A DNA stretch of 64,000 nt, from NCBI RefSeq assembly GCF_900113015.1, contig NZ_FONV01000012.1, forward strand, positions 62,001-126,000, given 5' to 3'. The translations under genes and the position numbers were made by a program. The notes under the pieces are model-generated. The model was given only the letters and a program-made list of their open reading frames with translations. It was not told the DNA's origin and ran no database searches. Source of the stretch: Actinoplanes philippinensis (GTDB taxonomy: Bacteria > Actinomycetota > Actinomycetes > Mycobacteriales > Micromonosporaceae). The stretch's first letter is position 1; each line of letters begins with the position of its first letter. Positions 16,613 to 25,234 of the stretch are shown here, in pieces.

Positions 16613-18496
16613 TCACTTGTCGCCCCGGTCTCGGGTCGGTAGATCGCGTAGGAGGTCGGCCGCTCGGACACGTCCGGTTCGGTCGGCGCCGCCGCGGGCA
16701 CGGGCCGGCGTGGGCCGATCCTTTCCGGACGCGACGGGCACCGGGTTGTTGTCGGGCACGCTCTCGTTGCCGTCCGGGCGGGTCTGCGCCGGCGTGGGAG
16801 CGGCTTCCACCTCACGGCGCGGCGTGGCCGAGGACTCCTCGAGGCGGGCCTCCGGCCGGAGGTTGCGCTGCTCGAGCAGGCCCTTCCCGAAGGTCGGCTC
16901 GCGTGTCCCGCCGCCCTCGGCGACCTCCAGCTTCGCGGCCTCGCGCATGTCCCGGAAGAACCGCCGATGCCAGGAGCCGCCGGACGCGATGGTGGCGGCG
17001 CTGTCCTTGCCGCCGAGCTGGGTGATCCGCCGGTACGGCCGGAGCAGCAGCCAGCCGACCACACCGCAGAGCCAGACCAGCACCACCTGGAGCCAGCCGG
17101 CCAGGCTGGCCGTGTTCATCACCAGGTCGACGGCGAACAGGTAGATCGCGGCGCCCGTACCGAAGATGGCGATGTTGAAGACCGCGGCGACCACAGCGTT
17201 GCCGAGCCGCCGGACACCACCGCTGGCTGGGCGCAGAAGCCCGATCGTGCCGAGGATCGGCGCCGCGATGACCGCCCACCGGAAGATCAGGAAGCCGAGG
17301 AGGACCAGAATTGAGGCGGTGATGTCGAACATTGCGTACATGAAGGCGGCCAACATCGCGATGAATCCGGCGCCCACCCGCTCCATGCCCTTGGCGCCCT
17401 GAAGATACTCGTACGCTTCCAGGTCTTCGGTCCTGATCTGCTCAGCGACCTTCATCCACTGGGTCTTCTTCCGATCCAGTGTGGCGTCCCGGGTTGCAGG
17501 GTTGGACCGGATCTTCTCGATTTCGTCCCAGCGGAGTGAACGGGCGTCGTACAGGGCAGGACCGTACTTCTTGGCGGTCTCGCTGTCGGCGGAGCCGAGA
17601 ACCCCACGCAGCCAGTTGCGGTAGAGCATGGTCTCAGTGGCGGTGTCACTGGCACGCACGGCCGGCAGTCGATTGTCCTTGCAGGCCTCCGGACCGAGGG
17701 CGCACTCGCCGACCGGCTCCTTCGGCTGCGGACCCACCGCGTCGTGTACCACACCGAGCGAGGTGATCAGCGTCTGGTCGGCGATCTTGGCGGACTGCAC
17801 CGGCCACGCCGCGATGGCCGTCACGACGACCATGATGAAGATCGCCCATCCGGCCGTGGTCGTCGCCGCGCCCATCTCCGCCTGACGGGACCGCCACAGC
17901 AGGTAGAGGCCCACCACGGCGAGCGTGATCACGCCGAAGACGGTGAACACCTTCTGGTAGACGGCCTTGGTGGCCTGGTCGACGAGCGGGTCGGCCCAGC
18001 CCCAGAGTGTCTCCGGGTTCCAGGCGCGCTCGCGCAGGGCGTTCGAGGCGCCGATCACCGCCGTGGCGATCATGAACTCGCCGTTGGCGATGGTGGTCTC
18101 GAACTTCTGGTCCGCGTCGACGATCGTCGACGCGCAGCCGCCCTCCAGGTCATAGGTGACGAAGGTGTAGCCGGCGTAGCCGTAGTCGCTGTACAGGCCG
18201 GGGAAGCTGTCCTTCGTGGACGACGCGGGCCGCTCGGCGAACCAGCCGGCGAGCCCGGAGTCCGGCGTGCTCGGTGTCGGCGGGTTGAGGCAGCTCGCGC
18301 GGGTGTCGACGACCTCGGCGAGCCGGTCCACGCACGTCTTGAAGTTGGCCTGCCACTCCTCGACGCTGCACGCGCCACCGGGGACCTGAGCCGGCGGGGC
18401 GGCCGACGCCGCTCCGGGTGTGGCGACCGCCCAGGCTATCGACGCGACCGCCAGCACGAGCAACGCCGTGAGAAACGCCAGCCCCCGCCGCACCAT
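16613..18496 (-). CDS. polytopic membrane protein, TrbL/VirB6-like
   Basis: A 627-residue protein with a signal peptide (residues about 1-33, ending A-A-S-A-A), an extracytoplasmic N-terminal domain with four Cys (about residues 42-120), and at least six membrane segments: one pair near 185-240 and a cluster near 375-495. A charged, disordered cytoplasmic tail of about 130 residues follows. This topology fits the VirB6/TrbL inner-membrane channel of type IV secretion. Its start lies one base after the VirB4-like stop, so translation is coupled. Confidence 0.75.
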   Translation of the reverse strand: MVRRGLAFLTALLVLAVASIAWAVATPGAASAAPPAQVPGGACSVEEWQANFKTCVDRLAEVVDTRASCLNPPTPSTPDSGLAGWFAERPASSTKDSFPGLYSDYGYAGYTFVTYDLEGGCASTIVDADQKFETTIANGEFMIATAVIGASNALRERAWNPETLWGWADPLVDQATKAVYQKVFTVFGVITLAVVGLYLLWRSRQAEMGAATTTAGWAIFIMVVVTAIAAWPVQSAKIADQTLITSLGVVHDAVGPQPKEPVGECALGPEACKDNRLPAVRASDTATETMLYRNWLRGVLGSADSETAKKYGPALYDARSLRWDEIEKIRSNPATRDATLDRKKTQWMKVAEQIRTEDLEAYEYLQGAKGMERVGAGFIAMLAAFMYAMFDITASILVLLGFLIFRWAVIAAPILGTIGLLRPASGGVRRLGNAVVAAVFNIAIFGTGAAIYLFAVDLVMNTASLAGWLQVVLVWLCGVVGWLLLRPYRRITQLGGKDSAATIASGGSWHRRFFRDMREAAKLEVAEGGGTREPTFGKGLLEQRNLRPEARLEESSATPRREVEAAPTPAQTRPDGNESVPDNNPVPVASGKDRPTPARARGGADRTGRVRAADLLRDLPTRDRGDK

Positions 18497-18497
18497 C

Positions 18498-21400
18498 TCA
18501 AACCTCCAGGTCGGACGGGAGTGGCACAGCCGTCGTCGACGGCGCCACGCCCGGTGTCGTGTCCAGGTGTTCGAGCAGTCCGTCGACGTACGAGACGTCG
18601 ACGCGCACCTTCTGGACCCGGCCGTCCACGTCCCGCATCACGAACTCTCGGAAGCCGAGCCGGTGCTGGGAGGCGGAGTCGACCTGGGAGAGGGACGCGA
18701 GCGTCGCCTCGTACCCGTCGTGGACGGGCACCCGCAGCAGACGCAGGGCCTCGGAGGCGATCTCCTGGTCCTCGGCGATCCGGCCGACGAAGACGGTGGA
18801 GACCAGGTTTTGCACGTCGAGGCCGAGGATGTCGCGCGGGTTCTGGGACGCCACGAGGGCGGCCAGGTTCCATTTACGGGAGTCGCGGGCGAGACGGACC
18901 AGGAACGACCGGCCGGAGCGCCAGCCCTCCATGAAGTGCGCCTCGTCGAGCCCGACCATCTTGCGGGAGGACATCGAGCCGCCGTAGCAGCGCCGGACCG
19001 CGAGCCGGTGTGCGGTGTGCAGCATCGGCAGGGCCAGGGACTCCTCGGCCGACCAGTACTCCCGCTCGATCTTGAGGTCGGGCAGCCGCAGGCCGGCCAT
19101 GGTGATGACGGTGAGCGCCGCGTCGGCGCCGAGCAGGTGCTGCGGCGGGTGCCCGAAGAAGAGCAGCGCCAGCGGCATCTCGGCGGTGTCGAGGAGCAGG
19201 TTGGCGAGCTCCTTGCCCTCGTCGTCGTCGAGGGCCTGGAGGGTACGCACGACGTCGTCCAGCGTCGACGTCTCCTCGGCCGGCACCTGCCGCACCGCGT
19301 GCCGCAGCAGAGTGGCGGTGGACGCCTCCTTGGCGACCTGGGGCGGCACCAGCATCGAGCAGATGTCCTGCACGAGCATCCGGCGCTCGGCACGGGCGTT
19401 GGAGACCGCGATCTCGTACTCCCGGTCGCCCGCCGGACCGGTCGGGAACTCGGACCGCACCGGCGTCGGGATCAGCGAGTAGGGCGCGAGTGTCCCCTGC
19501 TCGGAGCCGGTCAGGTTGAGCACCCGGCTGTACGGCCGCAGCTCGGGCATCTGGCACAGCCGGGCGAGCGGCCCGGACGGGTCGAGCAGGGTCACCTGGA
19601 CGCCACGGCGGGCGTTGAGGTAGCCGAGCGCGCCCATCAGGGTCGACTTGCCACCACCCGGCTCGGCCACGAACACGCCGAGCCCGGAGCGCTCCCGCAC
19701 CTCCATCGGGAAGTGCAGGTCGAGGAAGACCGGCCGCCGGCAGGTCCCCGCCGTACGCCCGATCAGGTCGCCACGCCGGTCGCCGACCGTGGACGCCGCC
19801 TGGGGAAGGGCCGCGGCCAGCAGTTTGACCGGCATCCGCCGGACGTAGCCGGTGTTGGCGATCGGCTCGCCCGGGATGAACTCACGGGCCAGCTGGTCCT
19901 GGTTCTTCGGGTGCTGCAGGGAGATCCGCAGCTCCCGGGAGTAGAGCTGGATGAGCCGCCGGGCGCGCTCCAGGCACTCCTCACGGGTGGCGCCGCTGAC
20001 CGCGATCCGGTGCCAGCCGTGCGCGCGGGCCGAGTCGGTCGGCAGCCCGGTGGTCATCTCGTCGCCGATCACGAGCGCCCGCTTGGCGAGCCGCTCCAGC
20101 TCGGGCGGGGCGTCGATGCCGTGCTCGGCGTAGTCGAGTTGCTGGGACCGGATCATCCGGAGCCGGTGTTCGAGGTTCTTGAAGGAGCCGGTGGCGCCGA
20201 GGATGTCGATCCGTGAGGAGAGCTCCATCGGCCACGGGAGCCGCTCGTGGAAGTGCATCCACGGCTCGTGTTTCTCCGGGATCTCCAGCGGCTCCATCCG
20301 GCCGACGGAGAGGACGGCGACGTGCCGCTCCTCGCCGGACATCCGGTTGATGAGCTTGACCGTCGACCCGTACGGCGTCCGGTAGCGCTCGACCGCCTCG
20401 GTGAGCGCGAGCAGGTCGCCGGTCTCCCAGTGCCCGTTGGTGACCGGGGAGAGGAGCCCGGGCGGGGCCATGCCGAGCGCCACCGAGCGGTAGAGCAGCC
20501 ACTCCAGCTCCTGCGGGGTGACCCGCCGCCCGCGCATGCCGAACGCGTTGAGCACCTCGTCGAACTGCTCGACGGTCCGGCCGAGCTTGCGCCGCTCGCC
20601 GTCGGAGGTGCCCTTGCCGAACGCCCGCAGGATCCGCTCGCTGAACGTGTCGCCGAGCGAGCGCCGGGCGAACGTCACGCCGAGGAACGTCTGCCCCTCC
20701 GCGTGGTTGACCGACAGCAGGTGCCGCTGCGCCGCGACCAGATGATCGGACCAGGAGGTGGCGCCGTGCACGTCGGGCAGCGGCTTGGCGGTGAACGAGT
20801 CGACCGTGCGGGCCCACTCGTCGGCCGGGAACGGGCGGGTGGTGCGCCGCAGGTGCAGCCGGAAGCCGGCGAGGCCCGCATACTGCTCGGAGATGGCGCT
20901 GAGCAGGGCCTCCCGCTCGGCGTCGGGCCGGAACGCCCAGCGTACCTCGGGCAGGTAATACCACGCCGTCACGGTGCTCTGGGTGAACGTCAGGTGCCCG
21001 GCGATCTCGCTGATCGCCAGCTCGACCGAGGGGTCCCGGTCCTTGAACTTGAGCTTCTGCGGCCGCAGCGGCGCCGCTTTCGGCTCCTTCTTCTCCTTGC
21101 GCTTGGCGGGCGCCTTCTCGGGACGGCGGGCCGGGGCCCGCTCCGGAGGCGCGACCGGCAGCGGCGGCGGTGCGGCGGCCGGCACCGGGAGCGGCACCGG
21201 GGACTGGATCGGCGCGGGCTGCTCCCACCCGGCGGGCGGCTGCGCGACGGGCGCCGGCGGCCACTCCTCGAACTCGGTCCAGTCGTCGTCGGGCACCGGG
21301 TCGGGATCGACCCGCTCCGGCGCGGTGGTGTGCCCGTTGCCCTGGAAGAAGTCCGGCGCGGGGACGAGGGAGGGCGCCGGCGCGGGAGCCGGAGCCGGGC

Positions 21401-21707
21401 GCGCGGGAGCGGGCGGTGCGGCGGCCGATGTTTGCGGATCACTCTTCCGGGGAACCGCCGCTCCACCGAACAGGTCCAGGAACGGCGAGTCGATGTCCAT
21501 ACTGGAATCGACGGCGGCGGCGCGCGGCCGCACCGGTTGCGGGGCCTGGAAGACGCCTACTCCACCGTGGCCCGGCGTGGCGACGAGTTCCTCCGCGTCG
21601 TCGAGCGATCGAGGCGAGGAGTAGTTGTCTGAACGCACACCGTTACTCTGCCTGCCCGGGGACGAGGCGTCCGCCCGGGGATGCCCGTGCGGATACGTTT
21701 CGGTCAT
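18498..21707 (-). CDS. VirB4-like type IV secretion ATPase
   Basis: A 1069-residue protein. The first ~245 residues are Pro/Ala-rich with a Lys-rich patch and look disordered. The conserved VirB4/TraC-like part follows, with Walker A E-P-G-G-G-K-S-T near residue 685 and Walker B M-V-G-L-D-E-A-H-F-M about 230 residues later. VirB4 ATPases power pilus assembly and substrate transfer at the cytoplasmic face. The ATG at 21707 follows a GTGAGG-like site. No VirD4 coupling ATPase, relaxase or integrase gene is present in this window. Confidence 0.85.
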   Translation of the reverse strand: MTETYPHGHPRADASSPGRQSNGVRSDNYSSPRSLDDAEELVATPGHGGVGVFQAPQPVRPRAAAVDSSMDIDSPFLDLFGGAAVPRKSDPQTSAAAPPAPARPAPAPAPAPSLVPAPDFFQGNGHTTAPERVDPDPVPDDDWTEFEEWPPAPVAQPPAGWEQPAPIQSPVPLPVPAAAPPPLPVAPPERAPARRPEKAPAKRKEKKEPKAAPLRPQKLKFKDRDPSVELAISEIAGHLTFTQSTVTAWYYLPEVRWAFRPDAEREALLSAISEQYAGLAGFRLHLRRTTRPFPADEWARTVDSFTAKPLPDVHGATSWSDHLVAAQRHLLSVNHAEGQTFLGVTFARRSLGDTFSERILRAFGKGTSDGERRKLGRTVEQFDEVLNAFGMRGRRVTPQELEWLLYRSVALGMAPPGLLSPVTNGHWETGDLLALTEAVERYRTPYGSTVKLINRMSGEERHVAVLSVGRMEPLEIPEKHEPWMHFHERLPWPMELSSRIDILGATGSFKNLEHRLRMIRSQQLDYAEHGIDAPPELERLAKRALVIGDEMTTGLPTDSARAHGWHRIAVSGATREECLERARRLIQLYSRELRISLQHPKNQDQLAREFIPGEPIANTGYVRRMPVKLLAAALPQAASTVGDRRGDLIGRTAGTCRRPVFLDLHFPMEVRERSGLGVFVAEPGGGKSTLMGALGYLNARRGVQVTLLDPSGPLARLCQMPELRPYSRVLNLTGSEQGTLAPYSLIPTPVRSEFPTGPAGDREYEIAVSNARAERRMLVQDICSMLVPPQVAKEASTATLLRHAVRQVPAEETSTLDDVVRTLQALDDDEGKELANLLLDTAEMPLALLFFGHPPQHLLGADAALTVITMAGLRLPDLKIEREYWSAEESLALPMLHTAHRLAVRRCYGGSMSSRKMVGLDEAHFMEGWRSGRSFLVRLARDSRKWNLAALVASQNPRDILGLDVQNLVSTVFVGRIAEDQEIASEALRLLRVPVHDGYEATLASLSQVDSASQHRLGFREFVMRDVDGRVQKVRVDVSYVDGLLEHLDTTPGVAPSTTAVPLPSDLEV

Positions 21708-21744
21708 GCGTGGACCTCACCTGCGCGGACGACCTGGCAACTGG

Positions 21745-22107
21745 TCATACCAACTCCTCCCGAACCCGGACACGAGTGGCGACAAGCCTGGGATCGCGCT
21801 GCTCCACGGCCGGCTCGCGGGTGCGGCGCCAGTCGGTGAGCGCGGTGCGGATGACGACACGGGCCGGACGGTCCGGGTCGACATGCCGGAACACATACGA
21901 CGTCGAGACCATGGCGAGGGCGATCTCCCAGGCCGGGAACGGGTCGAAGTCGAGCGTGAACGCATAGTGGATGGCCATGAAGACGGGCACCAGGACCACG
22001 AACATCCCGTACTGCGCATAGGGTAGATGGACGGGCAGTGTGTAGCCGGGCGGGCCGAGGTAGACCAGGCGCGCCCGGTAGATGTCGTCGTCGGTCCGGA
22101 GCCGCAT
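21745..22107 (-). CDS. PrgI/SCO6880-like membrane protein
   Basis: A 120-residue protein with two membrane segments close together (about residues 34-50 and 60-75) and a basic C-terminal tail. Size, topology and position directly upstream of the VirB4-like gene match the PrgI/SCO6880 family of Gram-positive type IV secretion loci (VirB3-like). The ATG at 22107 is one base after the stop of the pilin-like gene, implying coupling. Confidence 0.75.
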   Translation of the reverse strand: MRLRTDDDIYRARLVYLGPPGYTLPVHLPYAQYGMFVVLVPVFMAIHYAFTLDFDPFPAWEIALAMVSTSYVFRHVDPDRPARVVIRTALTDWRRTREPAVEQRDPRLVATRVRVREELV

Positions 22108-22108
22108 C

Positions 22109-22372
22109 TCAGCTGAAGATCAGGTCGATGATCGACTCGCCGACGAAGAACAGCGTCGCGGCGCCGGCGATGAACGCCAGGCCCACGATCGCGATCGCCG
22201 AGCTGGTGAGGACTTTCGAGATCTCGCCCTTGCTGGCCCGGCCGATGAAGATGACGCCGAGCACCGCGAGCAGGATCGGAGCGATGTTGCTCGCGAAGAA
22301 GGTGACGATGCCTTCGGTGTTGATTTTGCCGGCTGGCTCGGCCGCCAGGATCAGGAACTCGGTGGCGATCAT
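22109..22372 (-). CDS. small membrane protein, VirB2/TrbC pilin-like, first gene of the operon
   Basis: An 87-residue protein with two hydrophobic helices (about residues 20-42 and 55-85) separated by a short basic loop (G-R-A-S-K-G), the layout of VirB2/TrbC pilins and of Gram-positive equivalents. The ATG at 22372 has GGGAGG 7 bases upstream; longer in-frame extensions lack a ribosome-binding site. It heads the seven-gene minus-strand operon that ends at 14311. Confidence 0.72.
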   Translation of the reverse strand: MIATEFLILAAEPAGKINTEGIVTFFASNIAPILLAVLGVIFIGRASKGEISKVLTSSAIAIVGLAFIAGAATLFFVGESIIDLIFS

Positions 22373-22665
22373 CGGTAAACCTCCCGGTGTCCGTGGGGGG
22401 TACGGACACGCTGCAGTTGTGAAGCCGTACGGCAACGCCCATATGGTGCTACCTCTGACTCACCGCGTCGAGTGAGCCGTTCGGGCACTGCCATGCTCGT
22501 CTCTGCTCTCTTCGGTCACTTCATGATGCCCAGATCCGAAGAGTACGGCCCGTACTTGCGAGCAACAAGCGCCCGTTTCGTTACCCAAGGTGAAGGAGTG
22601 CGTGAATCACAGTCACATGGCATCGTACGCCTGTTCGAATCACCGCTGCCCCGTACCCTTCACCT
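22373..22665. other. divergent intergenic region between the type IV-like operon and folP
   Basis: This 293-base gap must contain the promoters of both transcription units. An A/T-richer section lies at 22490-22620. A short inverted repeat, CTCAC ... GTGAG, occurs around 22458-22475. No confident -35/-10 pair, tRNA or ORF with coding character was found. A GTTCGAATC at about 22634 resembles a tRNA T-loop by chance only. Confidence 0.4.
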
Positions 22666-23547
22666 GTGTCCCTTTCGCCGACAGACCCGCAGCTCACGGG
22701 GGCTGAGCTGCTACGCGTGGATCACCCGGTCGTGATGGGTGTCCTCAACGTGACGCCGGACTCCTTCTCTGACGGTGGTAGATACACCGACGTCGACGCC
22801 GCGGTTCAGCACGGCGCCGGTCTTTTTCGCGAGGGCGCGCACGTCATCGACGTGGGTGGTGAGTCGACCAGGCCGGGCGCCGAGCGGGTCGACGCGGAAA
22901 CCGAGATCGCACGCGTCGTCCCGGTGATCGAGCGGTTGTTCGCCCAGGGCGTACCGGTCAGTGTCGACACCACCCGTGCGGCGGTCGCCGAGGCGGCGCT
23001 CACCGCCGGCGCCGCGATCGTCAACGACGTCTCCGGCGGCCTGGCCGACCCCGGCATGGCCGCCGTCGTCGCCGCGGCCGGCTGCCCGTGGATCCTGATG
23101 CACTGGCGCGGCCACTCGCGTGACATGCAGAAACTCGCCGTCTACCGGGACGTGGTCACCGAGGTCCGCGACGAGCTGCGGGCCCGGGCCGACGCGGCGA
23201 TCGCGGCCGGCGTCGACCCCGGCAGGATCGTCCTGGACCCGGGCATCGGCTTCGCGAAACTGCCCGAGCACAACTGGGCCCTCAGCGCCCGCCTCGACGT
23301 GCTGACCGGCCTGGGCTTTCCGGTCCTCTTCGCGGCGAGCCGCAAGACCTATCTGGGACGTCTGCTGGCCGGTCCGGACGGCACGCCGCGTCCGCCCGAG
23401 GGCCGCGAGGCGGCCACTCTCGCCACCTCTCTACTGGCGGTCGCCTCCGGCGCCTGGGGCGTCCGCGTCCACGAGGTCGGTGCGACAGCCGACGCCCTCG
23501 CCGTCTGGCGGGCGACAGGCTCACCCCGATTCAGCGGTACGCCGTGA
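22666..23547 (+). CDS. folP: dihydropteroate synthase
   Basis: Condenses p-aminobenzoate with dihydropterin pyrophosphate in folate synthesis; the target of sulfonamides. Signatures are V-L-N-V-T-P-D-S-F-S-D-G-G (residues about 26-38), V-G-G-E-S-T-R-P-G-A (about 63-72) and V-N-D-V-S-G-G. At 293 aa the length is typical. The GTG at 22666 is used; there is no strong ribosome-binding site, so a slightly different start is possible. It opens the folP-folB-folK-DUF3180 run. Confidence 0.93.
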   Translation: MSLSPTDPQLTGAELLRVDHPVVMGVLNVTPDSFSDGGRYTDVDAAVQHGAGLFREGAHVIDVGGESTRPGAERVDAETEIARVVPVIERLFAQGVPVSVDTTRAAVAEAALTAGAAIVNDVSGGLADPGMAAVVAAAGCPWILMHWRGHSRDMQKLAVYRDVVTEVRDELRARADAAIAAGVDPGRIVLDPGIGFAKLPEHNWALSARLDVLTGLGFPVLFAASRKTYLGRLLAGPDGTPRPPEGREAATLATSLLAVASGAWGVRVHEVGATADALAVWRATGSPRFSGTP

Positions 23548-23644
23548 GCCCCACCCACCCGCAACCCACCCCTCCCGCCCGGCCGGGTCCCGCACGCGCG
23601 GCCACGACCCTCGGCGGGACGACACACACGCACGGGAAGACGAG

Positions 23645-24007
23645 ATGACCGGACGGATCACGCTGACCGGCCTGCGGGCCCGGGGCAACCACGGCGTCTA
23701 CGACTTCGAGCGGGAGCAGGGCCAGGACTTCGTCGTCGACGTGACCCTCGACCTCGACCTGGGCCCGGCCGCCCGCAGCGACGACGTCGCCGACACCGTC
23801 CACTACGGCGAGCTGGCCGGCGCCCTCGTCGACGTGCTCACCGGCGAGCCGGTCAACCTGCTGGAACGCCTCGCCGACCGGCTGCTCGACGTCTGCCTGG
23901 CCGACGAGCGGGTCGCGGCGGCCGAGGTCACCTTGCACAAACCACAGGCGCCGATCCCGCACGAGTTCGCCGACGTCGCGGTCACCCTGCGCCGGAGCCG
24001 GCGATGA
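23645..24007 (+). CDS. folB: dihydroneopterin aldolase
   Basis: A 120-residue enzyme that cleaves dihydroneopterin to 6-hydroxymethyl-dihydropterin. The N-terminal G-L-R-A-R-G-N-H-G-V-Y-D-F-E-R motif and C-terminal V-T-L-H-K-P-Q-A-P-I-P are diagnostic. The ATG at 23645 lies 97 bases after folP and follows a GGAAGACG-like site. Its stop overlaps the folK start as ATGA, so the next pathway step is translationally coupled. Confidence 0.94.
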   Translation: MTGRITLTGLRARGNHGVYDFEREQGQDFVVDVTLDLDLGPAARSDDVADTVHYGELAGALVDVLTGEPVNLLERLADRLLDVCLADERVAAAEVTLHKPQAPIPHEFADVAVTLRRSRR

Positions 24008-24531
24008 CGACGGCCGTCCTGTCGATCGGGAGCAACCTCGGCGACTCCCACGCCCACCTGCGGGCCGCCGTCGACCGGCTGGGCACGAGTGTCGTACGAG
24101 TCTCCGGGATCTATCAGACGCCGCCCTGGGGAGACAGCGCGCAACCGCCGTACCTCAATGCCGTGGTCCTGGTCGAGGATCGGACCGCGAGCGCCCGGGA
24201 TTGGCTGACCCGCGCCCAGGCGTGCGAGACGGCCGAGGGCCGCGTCCGCGACCCGGACCGCCGCTTCGGGCCGCGCACCCTGGACGTGGACGTCATCGCC
24301 GTCTGGGCCGACGACGGCACACCGGTCGTCGGCGACGACCCCGAGCTGACCCTGCCGCACCCGCGCGCCCACCTGCGGGCCTTCGTGCTGGTGCCGTGGC
24401 ACGCCGTGCGGCCGGACGCCGAACTGCCCGGCCACGGCCCGATCGCCGGCCTGCTGACCACCCCGGACGTGGCCGCCGACATCGCCGGTGTCACGCTCCG
24501 GCCCGAGCTGTCGTTAGAGTCGATGGAGTGA
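24004..24531 (+). CDS. folK: 2-amino-4-hydroxy-6-hydroxymethyldihydropteridine pyrophosphokinase
   Basis: Transfers pyrophosphate from ATP to the pterin made by FolB, giving the FolP substrate. Diagnostic segments are S-I-G-S-N-L-G-D (residues 6-13), Y-Q-T-P-P-W-G (38-44) and R-F-G-P-R-T-L-D-V-D-V-I. It is 175 aa. The start overlaps folB (ATGA) and the stop overlaps the DUF3180 start (GTGA), so three genes are translated as a unit. Confidence 0.94.
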   Translation: MTTAVLSIGSNLGDSHAHLRAAVDRLGTSVVRVSGIYQTPPWGDSAQPPYLNAVVLVEDRTASARDWLTRAQACETAEGRVRDPDRRFGPRTLDVDVIAVWADDGTPVVGDDPELTLPHPRAHLRAFVLVPWHAVRPDAELPGHGPIAGLLTTPDVAADIAGVTLRPELSLESME

Positions 24532-25058
24532 GCGTCAACCCGGACCACGGCTCCCCCCGCAACACCGATCCCTCGCTGCGGCCGACGAGCGCGTCGACGC
24601 TGGTGGTGGCCGCGCTCGCGGCCGCGGCGGTGGCCTGGCTGCTGATCTCCACGAACGACCTGTTCTACCGGATCTCGCCGCTGCCGTGGACCGGCGCCGG
24701 GGTGCTCGGCGTGCTGGCGATCGCCGAGGCCTACCTGGCGCAGAACACGTCGGCCCGGATCCAGCGCAAACCCGGCGCGCCGCCGGTCCAGGCGCTGGCC
24801 GTCGCCCGGTTCGCCGCCCTGGCCAAGGCGTCCTCGCTGGTCGGCGCGCTCTCCGCCGGGTTCTCCGCCGGGCTGCTCGTCTGGCTGCTGCTGGAGCCGA
24901 CCAAGGAGGCCGGGTCCAACGTGCCGACCGCGGCCACCACACTGGTCACCGCGATCGCCCTGATCGCCGCCGCACTCTGGCTCGAGCGGGCCTGCCGGGT
25001 CCCAGACCGCCCCGACAAGAAGGACGACGACTCGGACCGGCCGACCCCTCGGCGATGA
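24528..25058 (+). CDS. DUF3180 membrane protein
   Basis: A 176-residue integral membrane protein with four hydrophobic segments (about residues 22-42, 52-72, 98-120 and 127-150) and a charged C-terminal tail. DUF3180 proteins follow folK across actinobacteria; their function is unknown. The GTG at 24528 overlaps the folK stop (GTGA). No enzymatic motif is visible. Context suggests expression with folate synthesis but not necessarily a role in it. Confidence 0.85.
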   Translation: MSVNPDHGSPRNTDPSLRPTSASTLVVAALAAAAVAWLLISTNDLFYRISPLPWTGAGVLGVLAIAEAYLAQNTSARIQRKPGAPPVQALAVARFAALAKASSLVGALSAGFSAGLLVWLLLEPTKEAGSNVPTAATTLVTAIALIAAALWLERACRVPDRPDKKDDDSDRPTPRR

Positions 25059-25234
25059 CGTCCGGCCGGCCGTTCGAAAGGGGTCCGGTCGTTCACCATC
25101 TGTCGACGATCTTCGAACGCATTTCCGCGCTGAACTGAGGCGGTCCCGTTTCCGTATGCTTGGCGGCGGGCGGGTATGTGCCTGGAGTAGCGTGCGCCTC
25201 GGACCGCTCGTGGAGGCGTAAGGAGGCGCGGACC

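Noticed and set aside
14311-22372. Integrated conjugative element
   Set aside because: No relaxase, coupling ATPase, integrase, excisionase or att-type direct repeat was found in or near the operon.
22620-22660. GTTCGAATC resembling a tRNA T-arm
   Set aside because: No acceptor stem, anticodon arm or D-arm can be formed around it; it is a chance match in the folP leader.
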